DNA from: Ectocarpus siliculosus
Lineage: Eukaryota > Sar > Phaeophyceae > Ectocarpales > Ectocarpaceae
Direction: 5' to 3'
NCBI GenBank assembly: GCA_000310025.1
Contig: FN649747.1
Coordinates: forward strand, 1,647,452-1,711,451
DNA: 64,000 nt
Shown here: one piece after another, positions 36,978 through 50,600 of the stretch
Layout: each line of letters begins with the position of its first letter
Position numbering within the stretch: position 1 is the stretch's first letter
Made by a program: the position numbers and the translations under genes
The notes under the pieces: model-generated
The model's input: only the letters and a program-made list of their open reading frames with translations
Databases searched by the model: none
What the model was told of the DNA's origin: nothing

Positions 36978-39900
36978 GGCCCACATCCTACGCGCTAAAC
37001 TGAACGAGGAAGCAGAGGAGGAGAAGTACCGTCTTGCCCTATCGAAGCGGCAGCACGAGCAACAGGTACGGTCATAAGTGTTACATCATCCTTAATAGTC
37101 GTCGCATAACGAAGGCGTTGGTGTTGATGTTGATGATGTTCGAAAAGTTGTTTTGTTGTTGCTGTCGGTTGATGCCGTTGCTGGCAAGTTTGAATGCAAC
37201 AACCGCTTTTTCCGCGATCCAGTGTCTCCATGTTTCGTATCACAGCATCTAGGCTTTCTTGTGTTCAGCTAACAATGTCGACGTGGAGCCCTACCTCTAA
37301 CACGGTTGCTGCGGAGCGTGCTCATACCTTATACCGGAGAAGCAGAGCGACGGTCTTGTTGGAGCACGAGCGTGAATGTTGATCGTTGTGTCTGTAGATA
37401 CGTGTTGTACAGAACAAAATACGAACCTCAACAAACCATGTGCGTTTCGTCACATTTTTTCTGGCACCAGTCTACACACTTCTCGGTGCATATGTTTGAC
37501 GTATCAGCCGGGACCACCCAGGAGGAAGGTGACGCTGGAGCTTCCTTTGTTGTGGCCCCACCTTTCCTCCTGCGGTACTGGCCTTAGTTTTTATCGCGAG
37601 AAGGGTTCAGCTGCCTCTTTCCGTCGTCAACCGTGAAGTCGAAGTGTGTTTACTCACGAAATTAGTCCTTTTCACTGCAAGTTGCAGGCAAAGAAGACCC
37701 TCCACAGCGAAAATCGAATTTTTACCATGAAGTACAGTAGGTTTGAGAGGTTATCCACTAGACTAACGGGGCGACCATGGGCGCTCTGTGCTGACCAGCG
37801 GCATGCAGCAGAGAAGTAATCGGAACACGATTGCGTACTGTTAAGCTCGCTTCTCGCAAGCGAGGACCTTAACAAACATTTTGAACATTATTCGTACATG
37901 TTTGCAATTTCAACAGGAGTACGCCCGCTCTGTTCGGAAAAACATCCGTAGCTGGCGCAAACAAGGGAGCCCCGCCCCTGTAGGAGACAGCACCGTCCAA
38001 AAACCGGCGCAACCGTGGGAGCAGAAAAACCGTGGCGGCACCCCGGTCATATCCGGAACTGGACAATCGGCAACGAGACCTGCCAAGCTCACCAGCACGA
38101 GGAAGGGGAACGCCAACGTTAACTGGAGCCCTAGCAACTCTGTCGGCGGCGTCTGTGCACTGGAGGAATGGGAAGATGTCGCAGAGATGACGGGCATCAG
38201 CGCATGGACGCGGCATGAGGCAGCTGGTCGAGGGGAGACGATATCGCCGAAGTTGACGGCGGTGATCGATCGAAGTTATCTTGTCAGCAGCGATGTTGGC
38301 GTTGAGGGGGGTGACGTTGCCGGTTGGGACTCGAGGGAGCAGTCACGAGGTGGAAGGTTAGTTTGGCGTGTTGGTTGAGGGCAGCAATGCCTGAGGCAGC
38401 ACGACGGTACAAAGTGACCCTGCCGGATGCGAGCGCACGAAACATTCGTCTATACTGCTGTAAGACGTTGTTTCTCGGTTCCACTACTTTCATCGCGTTC
38501 GTAGCATGATTTCGACTATATCCGGACGCTCGTTACTGATTTTTCAGTGTAAGAATGACGAGTGAAGGTGTGTTCAGCAGGCTATCGTCTACTCTCCTTC
38601 GTAGCACACCATCCCCACTGTCGGCCCAGGATGACAGTGATTTGTCTCAACATTCGAGAGGGAACTCACAACCTGTATCATGCCCATCAGGAGTGCCGGT
38701 GGTGTCATGGGATCCAACGTTTGCGCGTTTCGTTTAACAACAACATACGTACAAAAATTTCAATGCCTACTCTTTGTGGACGTCAGCACCTTACCGCTGC
38801 TCACGGTAGAGTCTTGTATGATGGGAGCCACAACATTATCCTCGTGAGTCCGATGCAGCAAAGCGTTCGTGCCGAATATCTATATACAATGGTTTTGGTA
38901 AATACTTTCTATGCTGCAATCATCCGTGGTGGACTACTACCGTGAACCGTGCCGCAGGTGGGCCAACTTGCCGCCAGAGCTGAGGGCCATCAAGGATAGG
39001 TGGCTGGGCTCATCAAGCGAGGAAATCACGCCCCAGGCGGCAACGAGTGATATCACAGTCTCCGCCGGTGCCACCATCACGGCACCTGCCCACGGGGGCT
39101 GGCAAGACCAGCATTCATACTTTCAGGTGGTGTAGCACCCAGTCTCTTGGTCTTTCATCTTCCAGATGCCCTCTCCTTGCACCTTGTTAAGAATCAAGCG
39201 AAAACACGCTTGCGGGTCGATTGCGGCGCAGATAGAGGATGACGACACCCACGTGACATATATGCGCATGTGTGCCTTGCCCGTGCCTTGCCCGTGCCCC
39301 TGTTACGCTCAGGAATATCGGTCAAGAGTAGTTCCGCGGGACAAGGATTTTCGTTATGCCCACCCGAACATCTTAGTCGAAGGGTCGGCACCTCACGACA
39401 ACCACGGGCGGCTGGAAGGAGCGGAGACGAAAACGACCAGCGAAATGGTCGACGAAATGGAGAAGCAGGGGCACGGCTGCGGCGAAGACAGCAACAGCAC
39501 TATCAGGTGCGGCGAGGGTCGACTAGCGGAAGCACCGTTATTCAACTACTGTGTGGCCTGTACCCACGTAATGTGGCGAGAAGGTTCGTGGAGATAGGAT
39601 GAAGATGGTTTGGAGCTCTGAACGGGTGTGGGCGATAGCGTCCTTTCTCCTCAAACGGTAGGCAGGCATCCTTTGCATCATCATGCCCGGAAATGTGCAA
39701 GGGGAAAGCTGGTCGTCGATGGCGAGTTCCACTTCGATCATGTTTGGTCCATCTGTGGTAGCAGCAGAACGAAGCTCTTACTCGCAAATCACGTACAAAT
39801 AGTCCATACTTCAGAACACTAACAGACGGTCTATTTTCTCTTGACGTCATTTTCGACGTTTTCCAGGAGAATTTCTTCCGATAGCCTAGAGTGCAGCCGC

Positions 39901-42900
39901 TTGGTAGAAAACGGGCTCCAGGTAACTCGAAGCGCGGAAGGTCGAGATGCGCACCACCCGAGACTCAGGCAAGCAGACGCCGAATCGCTCAAGGATAGCC
40001 CGCAGCACCAGCACCAACAAGAAGGCTTGCTGCATCCCACTGCGAACGACAACGAACTACTTGGCAAGTCGAGCAGGGACGATGTTACCCCTCGAGGTTC
40101 AGGCGAGCCTGGAGATAGAAGACCTCCTGATACACAGGAGGGGAAAGTTAGTGGTTTGGCGGAGGATGCGGCCGCGCCATCGACAGAAGAATGGTTTGGA
40201 GATATCCTTCCGCTACAACGCAGTGAGGTCGTGGGCGACCCGAGGGATGGACACAGACGGGCCAAAGTCAAGTACGTCGTGCCATTTTCTAAAGAACGGT
40301 GTTTGATGTGGGCGAGCTCCACACTAGAGCAACACACGCTAGACCTACGCGTTTCTACATCAATCCTCACCCCGCTCTACGCGTGCCAACTTGTGAGTCT
40401 GTGGTTACTGAAGCCGAGAATCGCAGTTTGTCAAGTGGAGCATTAGGAACCCCGATATAGTGCCGGTATGTGCCCAGACGTCAGACCGGCACTATACCGG
40501 CCACCGGCAATATTTTCAGCACAGTAAGCCAAGCCGGCACTATTCAGGGTCTCAACATCCCTCGATAGTGCCCATTATTGACGAGTACTCGATCTCAGAA
40601 TGCAGAGCTTATGCTTACGGGGCTGACAGAGCGCTAAACGAACGGTATGCGGATCAATTGTGAGGTGGGCGACGTTGGCGAGTTTCGTCATGTTTCGTGA
40701 GACTCCATTCATTCGTCACATCAATACTAACTTGACCAGATAATACATTATGTGTTGCACCGTTGTTTTCTTCCGGCCTCAGCGCACGCACCAAGTTAGT
40801 GAAACGTTGCCGCTGCATTCAAACCGTAGACCGTGCTGCCCATTCAAAGGGCACCTCGCAATTAAATGGTGTAGTGGCAAGAGGGCCGTAGCACCATTCA
40901 GGCAACCTCAAAGGCACCCCTCGATAGCGAAAGAAAGACGCTCATGCACGCACCCGATGTACGGGCAGTTGAAGGACGACATGGACGTAGACCTCCTTAC
41001 ATAAAACAAAACAAAAAATAATATGCAACCCAAAGGAGTGAAGAATAAATCAATCCTTCAGAAGCAAGAAAAACGACCGCTAAAAAATTCGCTATGAAAC
41101 CGCTGTAACTATGCTGATCTACCCCTCGGCCCTCTGCATAGGGCTGGTTTGCATGGGGCCTTCAGCAGCAGCTCGTGCACGCTACCGGTTGTGTGATTCG
41201 TGTGTATGGCATCTGTGTCTCTGTGTGTGTCTTACCATCGACCGCGACAACCGGCTGACCAAGGAAAACACGTCAGTCTCAATGCGGTTTAAAACAGATA
41301 ATAAAAAAACGCTTCTCAAGCCAAGATGTGGGATCCCGTGAGGGGGTGCCATGAGGGAGGCTAAACTATTTTCCGGATTAAAGACAGAACCGATAGCAAC
41401 AGAATACTGCACGTGTCTACCAATGCTGCTGCTTTGTGCACACATTCGTTTGGGATTTCTTTAATCGTTTTCCTTGTAATTACCACCCTTACTCCCTTCA
41501 CTAATGTTTCCACTTTCGGGTGTTCATCTCTGTTCCTGCGGCATTTGTTGTGAGGAAGTCCATCTGGCTCGAAACTCTTGCTCTCTTCAACGCCGAATTT
41601 TCCTCCTCTATCATCACCGCTAATGTCTCTCTCTTCTTCCCTTTCCACCTCCTTCGTCACTACCACCTTCTTGCCTTTCGCCCGCCTCACTACTACTGAA
41701 ATCCCAACCTGTGGTGGAATTTGGTTGATCAGTAAACCATGACGTTTGAACACTGCACGAGTTGGTACCGACAGAAAACGAGCTAGCTCGAAGGTGAACC
41801 GTCTCTGCACCAGGTAAACCGTCTCTAAAAACGAGCTAGCTCGAAGGCTGTGTGTGCGGTCTGAACCAGCACTACTGAGGGGTACGATGGTGCCTGAACC
41901 GACCCTGTAGTGGGAGCCCTCAATTTAGCATTATGGAGACCTTTCGCTGTGTCCAGAAAAAATACGGGCACTATACCGGATTTTGGCACTATTCACCCGG
42001 CACCATGTCGGGACACCTGCAGTATTGGTCATCGTCCTCATGGGTGCCGAACTCAACAACCTGAAACACCATGTTGTGCGGGCTCCAACTACCTGTCGTG
42101 CTTCGCTCACCTCCAGGAATCAGCTGCAAGATCTGAGAAACAGACTGCCCAATGGCGCGACAGGCGAAGTTCCGACTGCTGTTTCACCAAAACCGGTGAA
42201 TGTGAACGACGCGTTATTACCAGCCCAACAAGCTACGAGCTTTGCCAGTGCACGTACCCAGCAACCATGGAAGGGCGGAGCTCAACCAGGGGTTGGTGAG
42301 GCTGAAGAAGTTGGTGACCACGGTAGACGACGAGATATCGACGAAACTTTAGGTGATAACAAAGGGGGTGCTCAAGACACGTTGCGGCCGGCAACGTTAG
42401 TGCAGAAAGTTCCTTCCCACGGAGGAGAAGGGACCGTGAATCAAAGGGTGGACGGCACGCTAACGCTTGACATTGCTCCACTCGAAGAACGTGAACGCGA
42501 GAGCACGGGCGAGCAACAGGGGGCTCAAGAGACGTTGATTACTCGGAGTGATGTGGCTGATGTTGAGGGTCGTAGTGGCCAAGGAAACAACTACGATACG
42601 ACGAATACGAGGAGTCGACCGTCGGAGCTATTCGACAGTCTGGACGTTTCCGCCAGGTAAGCACCCATCAACAAAGCGTGATTCATGAACTTCAGGGCGG
42701 TTGGCTTTATGACGACTTGACGTGGGAACTGATGGGACCGGCTATCGTGATTTTCACTCTTATTTCGCTTTGTCTTACCCGCAAGCAGAGTCGCCGCGTC
42801 ACACCCTATGTCGTCGCCGGTCAAGTCAGTCGCGTGTACGTCTTCGCCAAAGTCTTACTACAATCGCCATCAGATGGCGCTTATCGTTTGGGCCTATCAC

Positions 42901-45900
42901 CATTCCCATACGCACAATAGTAGGCCTTCACCTGCGGTCGCCTCGTGGTGTAACCTCTTACTCCCCATAGGGCATCCCAAGACGGTGGCGGCCTGCTCAC
43001 AAGGGCGGGTGGGCGATCTGACGAGATTGGTGCCCCGGCCATCCCAGCGACAGCTCGATTTGCTCCTGGTACGGAAGTCATCACCCCCCCAAAAGTACGG
43101 TCTCCGGACAAGGGCCCCGAAAATACCAAGATCCGAAATCGAGATCATGTACTTAACGACCAGAATTTTTCGACCATGGCGGCGCTCACAGTAGAAACTC
43201 ATTCGGGGCGATTCACTGCGACATCGGGCGACGCGCCCCCTCCACGTCGAGACAGGCCACTGGTTAAGGTCGTGCCAGAGGAGACAACTGAGCCTATAAC
43301 GAGAAGGCTACCAAATCACGCAACGGAAAGGGTCGCTATTCTACGTCCAGAACGCGCCGTACAGAGTCCACCGACAGTACCTTCAAGAAAATTGACGACC
43401 AAGCCGACCGGTGATGGCAAGTGCAAGCTGCGAGAACCCCCGCATACTTCCAGGCTGAGGGCTCCGGGTTGGGGCCGGGAAGCAGTGATAACCGCCATCC
43501 TACCGGCCAAAGTTACCCCGGGCATGGCGAAGGACGGTAGCTCCCCTGCTACCACCGCCAGTCACAATGGTGTTGCACCCACTGACCCCGCGGTACTCCC
43601 GTGGGATCTGCTGACGCCAGTTACCGAGGCTGCCACTGTGGACGAGCGTTCCGTAATCTCCCACGGAACTCATGGCACGACAAGAATGACACCGGCATCC
43701 TCCGTCACCTCAGGATGCAGGCCACCCCAAGGAGAGGCTTCAGGCGCGATACAAGGTAGAGTCAGCCGTCGATACCCTCATCGCCTGCAGGCTGATGCCA
43801 ACCGTTACGCGGTGGCAGCAGCACCCGTAGTCTGCGCGCTCGAGTCACCGGCAGAGACCAGCGGCTTCGGTGATGGCCGAAACCAGAACGGTAGCGAAAA
43901 GAGGGTGGTGTGGGGTAGCGGCACCGTCGCTAGCGGCGCCCATTCGGCGCCCGGGACGACCTCGGCAAGATCGAGAAGGCGAGACGCTCCTGCTGGTGGT
44001 GCACTTACGTCATCATCTGCGTACCGAGCTTCTCCTCTCTCTAGCACCGCCGACCGCGTAGGTACAGGGGGCTCCGTTTTCTCCAGCGCTAGCGGAGAGA
44101 CAAATCTCGGACGACAATTTGGTGGTGGCTACGTTGCGGCCATGGGTAGACGTGCGAGGTCGATGGCCAGGTGCGAGGCGGCGAGGCGATTGGCGGCGGC
44201 GATGGCAGCCGACAGGGGGAGGCCATCCACGCCGATATCCGAGCGGGCCCGATGGGGGAAGGGAAAGGAGAGCCAGGTGAAAGTGGAGCGGAGGAAGCTG
44301 CTGCAGCGGCGAGCGGAGTATGCCGAGGAACTCCAGAAAAAAGCGAAGGTGGCTCAAGGGGAGGTCGCTGTAGCGCGTGTTGCTCCTTGCTCAGCAAGCA
44401 CGGATGGATTGACCCCTCCGTTGATGTTTAGTGTTCCACTAGGCCATTTAGGTATAGAATGATCCAGTCTATGAAGTACAGGGGGGTGCAGATCATACGT
44501 TTGCAAGCTTGAGGTATGCTCTGGGCCCATTCACCTGCATAGGGAGCGTGTCTCCGTTGCTGCCGCCGGTTACATTGTACATGTGCCGAGCTTGAATGTT
44601 GCCGCTGAGAAGTACACGTGCCGGTGCGCCCGATTGTCAGTCGTCTTGGCAGAGCTCAATGTCTCGGACGAATGAATGTCAGCACCGGCGTTCGTGATAC
44701 GCGCGAAAACGTGCGAGGCAGTGTTGAAGTATCTCCTCGGGGCCACATGTGCATGTCCAATCTCGGCCGCTCTGTCCACCTCATAAACAGGAGGAAGCCA
44801 TGGAGCTCGCGCGAAGAAAGTGCGCAGCCGCTAACACCAGCACCATGCTGCCTGCAGATCCTCGACACGTCAGAGCAGGCGCAACCTCTGCTAGTTCCAC
44901 AGCCTTTCAAAAGGACAGTACTCCGTACGATGCTGATACATCAATGGGAGGTTGCCAAGGGAAAGTCCCAAGTGCGATCGAAGCGAACTTTACCCACGAC
45001 ACCACGCGCCCCGAAGCCATTGACAGCCGCCACAAGGACAAGCCCCCCTGCCTTGCTCCTGGCAGCAAGGCGAACTCACCAGTTTCTTCTCGCCGTTGTG
45101 ATGGGTTGCGTGTAGGAGTCGGGGGTGGCGACGGCGGCTTGCACAGACGGCAAAAGGCAAAAAGGCAAATCGCAAAGAGTACAACGCAGGAGGAAGAGGA
45201 GGAACGACTGACGGCGTCTATCGCTCGCCTGGACACCCTCTTGCGAGAGGGAGATGGCGAGGTCTCTGGCAGGGCTTCCGATGCACCCATGCCGGGAGGG
45301 AGCGGTGGAGTAACGCCGTCATCGAAAAGCGGCGGAAGGGTGGAGCGAAGACCAGTGCGCGCACCGGTAGGGGGAATCGCCAAGACAAGGGTGAGGAGAG
45401 GGGCTACGAAAGAGATCACTAGCTCGGCAGGGCCTGTGGTCAACGTTGAGCCGAAGGCGGGGTTGGTGTCCGTGGCGGCGGCGGTGCCCGTACATACGAC
45501 CGCTGTGGTTGATGCGGGTGCTGCGATCATGGCCAGTCCTGGCTTATTTCCGCCAATTTTCGGCCGAGTACCGGCGCACACGGGTGGTGGGAGAGAAATA
45601 GGACGCTATGAACCTCCCGATGCTGTACAACAAACCTCGAACGGCCCATCACGAGGAGTGGCGTATCGCGAGCCGGCCTCGCACTGTCCCATTGGCAGGG
45701 CAGCATCGCCACTGTCATACAGATATTGCGCTGACGATGAGCAACGGCGGGCAAAACGGGCCGATGGAGGCCCCGTAGATGCGGCACCGGGTCACTACTG
45801 CCAGGAGGGTAGGCGGCCGGCTGGTGCGGCGAGTCGCTGGGTGGGGGACGGCAACGACCACTACGATGCGCGTGCTCCGCCGCGATATCCGGACCAAAGG

Positions 45901-46218
45901 GAAGAACTGCGGGTCCCACAAACCCCATGCTCACCAGCACGGTATCGAGGGGTTGACAACAGCTATGACAACCACCGGGGATGGCACGACCATAGCAGGG
46001 GGGGGTCGTATTACCGTCGAGACGATCTACGCGCGGCCATCGATCCAAGAGATGCGCCAGGGGTCGTGGACCATGCGAGGTGGATTGGAGAGTCACGACC
46101 AGAAGAGTATGGTGACGATAGAGGTGGCGAAACATATTGGATTAGGTACGATGCTTGTCGTAGTATTCCAAAAGTCGCTCGCCAAACCCACCATCCCGAA
46201 GGATCCGATATTGACTGA
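36978..46218 (+). CDS. Large, mostly disordered coiled-coil protein of unknown function
   Basis: Exons supported by matching phases are 36978-37065, 37917-38356, 38958-39126, 39313-39506 and 39867 to about 40392, then 42117-42656, 42971-44348 and 44791-46218. Between 40.4 and 42.1 kb the phases do not match, so an exon or a different donor is missing there. The predicted protein is close to 1600 residues. Charged helical parts appear at the start (KLNEEAEEEKYRLALSKR, then EYARSVRKNIRSWRKQG), in the middle (RRAEYAEELQKKAK joined to EEAMELARRK across an intron) and at EEEEERLTASIARLDTLL. The rest is rich in Arg, Gly, Ser, Pro and Thr, with an RDD/RGG-like tail. The paired EYA...L...K units recall centrosomal or spindle-pole scaffold proteins, but this is only a loose likeness. 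The first exon was not found. Confidence 0.6.
37497..37780 (-). repeat. SINE copy D (related body, different tRNA-like head)
   Basis: On the minus strand it starts near GGTCGCCCCGTTAGTCTAGT (A-box-like), has an imperfect B box near AATTCGATTTT, and then a body containing CTGAACCCTTCTCGCGATAA and GTACCGCAGGAGG, which are shared with the copies at 48.4, 19.6 and 56.5 kb. The limits are approximate. It lies in the first intron of the coiled-coil gene. Confidence 0.65.
40449..42010. mobile_element. Possible TIR element inside an intron of the coiled-coil gene
   Basis: Words of the form ATAGTGCCGG and GGCACTATACCGG occur several times near 40455-40580 and again inverted near 41963-41995, resembling the repeated subterminal words of the pogo-like element at 34.7-36.3 kb. 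Precise ends and a target duplication could not be fixed. A 149-codon minus-strand frame (41810-41361), rich in Val, Lys and Glu, lies inside and has no recognised domain. Confidence 0.4.
41779..41843. repeat. Short tandem duplication with a palindromic core
   Basis: CGAGCTAGCTCG, itself palindromic, occurs at 41779-41790 and again at 41832-41843. Both copies are followed by AAGG and separated by two copies of AACCGTCTCT. It looks like a local duplication of about 53 bp. Confidence 0.7.
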
Positions 46219-46224
46219 AGGCCC

Positions 46225-47610
46225 AAGTTGAAGCAACTTTTCGTACGTCGCCAGTCCCAGGTAGACATACGTCGTGTTGAGAACATATATGCGGTTGTTC
46301 TTTTGGTGTACTGATACCCGAGCATTTGCTTTCCTAGCCGCATATCAGTTTTCAGCAGTATTCCCACTCACTCACGTGAATGGCGAAAATTTGAGTTCAT
46401 TGCGTTGGTTGAGCTGGAGCAAGCTATAGAACGAACGTTGCTTGAACGTTTGAATCCCAGCGGGAGGAGGGGCGTTCCGGTGTCGTTCTCCCGTGCACAC
46501 ACCCTACGTACGACACAACAAGCGTCGCCACGGAGACTCATGCAACGGTAGGGGTGCACGAATCCCTTCTGAGTCTCAAACGTGAGAAACTCCATATCTC
46601 AGCCTGAAATGGACATTGACACAACATAAAAATATGACGTGACAGGTAATCCGATGGGCTAGATGAAACACGATTGAAATTTGAAATCGGAGTTGATATT
46701 CGAAGATTATTGGTTGGTTATTCATCTGAATAACCGAAGGTTCTCGGCCATAATGTGCTATCCCTACCGTTGCATGACTCCGGACAAGTTCCGGGGGCTC
46801 TTCGTCACGGGTTGAAAATGTGCAACTAACTCGCGGCGTCCCTTTCCGCTCCTACCGTCGTCCGTACGGCACCGCTGGGTTACCTCCCGTACCGAACACG
46901 AACTCTCAATCTCAAGGCGGGATGGTGGCACTACCTTCCAGCACGAGGACAGGAAGGGACATTTCTGAAACCGACGGCTGCTCGCTCTTCACGGAATGTA
47001 TTCATACACCTAAAGGGGGCGTTTTCGGGTTGACGCCAGACAGAGTAGACTTCGTCTCACCGCGGCGCCGTCGAGAGAACGGAAAATTGTGGAAGGCAGG
47101 CAATCCCACGACGGTTTGCTTGGTTGCAGCGAATACCATGCGTAGTCCACGATTGACTAGTCTAAACAGGCATTGATGAGAGTGAATAGGGAAGGTGTTC
47201 TACAGGAGTGGAGATTGAAGAGGGAAACTATTCGACGTGGTGGTCGACGAACACAAGACCGCCTCCCATACCCGCCACCGTTTCTCCGAGCCACAGAAAC
47301 GAAGGTGGTGGCAGTATATAAGGCTGCATTCGATGGCACGTGTGCACGTGTGTAGACGGGATTTCATTTTTCTGTCTGTACCGTCGAATCGCCTAGATTC
47401 CTCTATGTCTGGTGCATACCTGCACTAAACGGTTAAAACGAAACGCCTCAAGCCCCCAGTTGGCAAGAACAATCCCTGGGAAATTCTCACTAAGTCTCAG
47501 GACGGGTTGCTATGGGAGCAGCCTAAACGCCACAATGTTGTTCAGTGGTACGTGCCGGCAAAGGCGACTATCCACCCTCCCCCGCACGCACGCCACTATC
47601 CCAGGATGCT
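46225..47610. other. Spacer between convergent genes
   Basis: No supportable exon was found. The longest frame (46820-47176, plus, 118 codons) has no recognised domain and no clear splice partners. The 3' UTR of the coiled-coil gene and that of the methyltransferase gene should lie here. Confidence 0.45.
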
Positions 47611-47613
47611 AGA

Positions 47614-50600
47614 CTACACGTCTCTCTCGGCCACGACGCACCAATTTGACCGATCATAGTAGCTCTCAACTAGTCGCAAACCATCCACTCTCTCCACCAG
47701 TCCTTCTAGTTCCCCCCTTGCGTATACGTGGCAGTACCTTTGGTAGACCACGCTACCAGCCGTGCCCGCCACCCCGTCAACACGAACACCGTGCCGCGGG
47801 GCAGTGGGGGTAGGCGCAACGACACCCCCAGCATGGCTCTTGCTGTCCCCCGCCGCCACCACTCCATCTTCGGCGCCCTTAGCTGGCGCAGACGCCCCAC
47901 TGCGTTCGACGTTGGCAGTCGCCGGCTCTTCGGATTCTTGGCCGCCATCCATAGTGTTGCCGCTGTTGCCATCGTCGCCCGTGTCGCGACCCTGGCTTCG
48001 GTTGTGGTGGTCAGCAAGTTGCCATGGGACGAGGACGTCCTGGGCGGCAAAGCTCCTGCAATCGGTGCAGCCAAAAAGTACCAAGCAGGCAAAACAGCAC
48101 CCACGGGTAGGCGACGTGACAGGCAACGCATGCCCACCACGAAAAAGACACCGTCAATGTCAAAAGGATACCGTATGCATCGATGTGTTCCTCAAGAGAA
48201 ATCAAGGTACACAAGAAAGAAAGATCGGGTGTAACGAGTTCCGACGTGGTATGCTTCGTTCGGTATCGGTACATTGACTTAGTTGCAATTTGACGTAGAC
48301 TCTGGGACGAGAGGGAGAACAAGCATGCATTTTCTCGTCCAACACCCTGACCCGGTCGCCCCGGTGGTCTAGTTGGTAGCCTCGTAACCTTCTAGAGGTC
48401 AGGTCAGGGGTTCGAATCCCGGCGTAGGCGAGCTTTTCTTGCAAAGTGAGTTTTTCTCTCGCTTCCGCTCCTGGCCAAGTGGATAGCGCTAGTTCGTGTG
48501 TACACAGAGGGAAGAGAGTGCTGAACTCTTCTCGCATTAAAAATTGAAGGCGAAGTACCGCAGGAGGGGAGGGTAGAGAGAGGCTCTTCTGTGTGACCAC
48601 GGGTTGGAATAAACGGCACTAGTGCTGTGAGCGCTGATTTGAAGTGAAGGACAAAAAAAAACAAACAATCATTGTCGGGATCCGTCAACTTCCTGTTTCA
48701 ATTACCACTTCCGACCTCCACGGACCTCCACCTCTACCCATTCCGCCCTCCCCTATGATGTCCGAGACAGTCAAGCGTTCTACGCCATCAACGGCATGGC
48801 ACTCTCAGCTCCCGCACTCCCAACGTAACCGCAGTCCAAATGTCAAATGATCACACACATGAGCCAAGAGGTAACGACGACGACAGGATGTTTCAAGCCA
48901 CCGACCGATAAGAGTAGCAAGAACAACGACCGACCTCCTCGAGTCTTGCTCCTGCTCGATGGCCCACGCGTACACCAACAACCTCCCTCCCGGCCTGACT
49001 AGCCGGCAAAGCTCCGTCAAGGCCCTCAGCCGTCGCACCTTCGTAGCGTGATTGGGCAAGGAAATATTTGAAAATCATTCTCCAACAATTGAATAGGCGA
49101 ACAGCACACTTCCGTGTGCAGTTAAGTTTGGTACGAGGTGAGCCGATGCAGCACAGATAAAAATATTTGAATAACCAGACAAAAATGTTTGAAGAAGAGG
49201 GGAGAGAGGCAACAAAAGCACAGCCGTCCTGGTCCCGACCTCATCGCAATGTTGCCAGGTTCAGACCCGAACACGTCCTTGGTCGACTTGAACACTAGAC
49301 TCCCTAGACCCCGTACTGCTTTAGAAAGGATTCACACAAAAGACCTCTCAAAAACTCTCACAGTCCGTTCTCTTGAGACTGAGCGAGCTCGAAACGCGAC
49401 TACGTAGGTGTTGAGTATTAACTGCATATAAGTATTTCGAGTGCCATTGTGGCCGGGAACGCGATAGCTGAAGAAACCACCTCACTATCCCTCGCCATAC
49501 AGTAGTAATTCCAAGCTATACGCACTTCTGAGGAGAAATGGTGCAAGACGGCGATGCTGATGGCCGCGTCGAACACCCCCGATCGGTACGGCAGCCGCAT
49601 GCAGTCGCTAGCCAAGACTTCCGCCTGTAAGGTTTCGCAGCCAAGAGCCATGTGGCACGGTAAGTCCGTAACAAGCACCACCCCCCGCAAGAAGCACCAT
49701 ACGAGGGGTGCTTGAAACCAAACGAACAGCAACGGTACCAAAGATTGGTGTGTGTACTTGCGCACCCCGGCGTCGCTATTTACTCCAGCACATGGCGGGC
49801 TTCAGGGGGGATGTGATCTCAAAGGCAAAAGATTGCTCTGCTCGTGTGTCTTTGGTAAGTATCGTCTGACAATCACACACTTATGCAGCAACGATGAGCG
49901 AGAGAAGACGCATTCCCTTCCAACAGAAATCTTGCCGAAGCCAACGGCGCCACAGCTTCACCAGGCAGTCCAAAACAATCAAAATATACCAAACACTCAA
50001 GGCTGAGAGGAGATCACTTCAGATCTCCTCGTACACAAACATCCCCGAACCAGACAAATTTGTCACTCAACCCCCTGAGCTCACCAAACACGCCTTCCAC
50101 GGCGAGCGCGGACAACAGCGACCCGTGTACTCCCGTTTACCTTCGGTAGGCGTTCTTTGCATACGTGCAAGAGATTCACGCTTGTGTCGCTGCCGACCAG
50201 AAACCCACCGGCCGTGTCGCAGCCAAGGTACTTGCCTGCGCAGCGTCGACAGGAACAACATTACAGTCTCAAACAAGAACAAATGCGCGAGACTGATTGC
50301 AGCTACCCAACACTTTCCGGACAATCGCTAAAGGCCAATGTTGCCTTCAAGAGGCGGGCGTTCTGCGACCCTTTGCTGCGTACGATCAACGCTTTGCCAT
50401 TTCGCGTGGTGGAAGGAAGGTAATGCGCAATCAACCATCCCGTTTTGCTAGAAATTTCCCATCGTACCAAGAAAAAGAATGCTCGTTGCAAACCCAGCAC
50501 GTCGCGAGTGGCATTGAACCGAGATGGCCTGTGTACACGATCGAGTACGCCACATGCTTGCGGGACCCGGAGAACATCAGGAAGTGACGTATGTGACTGG

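Noticed and set aside
43176-44462. Separate 428-residue gene starting at 43176
   Set aside because: The frame is open upstream to an acceptor at 42970, and the phases join it to neighbouring exons of the coiled-coil gene. The donor at 44348 is preferred to the stop at 44462.
48355-48430. A functional tRNA gene
   Set aside because: A and B box words are present, but the stems do not pair properly and the sequence continues into a SINE body repeated elsewhere, so it is a tRNA-derived SINE head.
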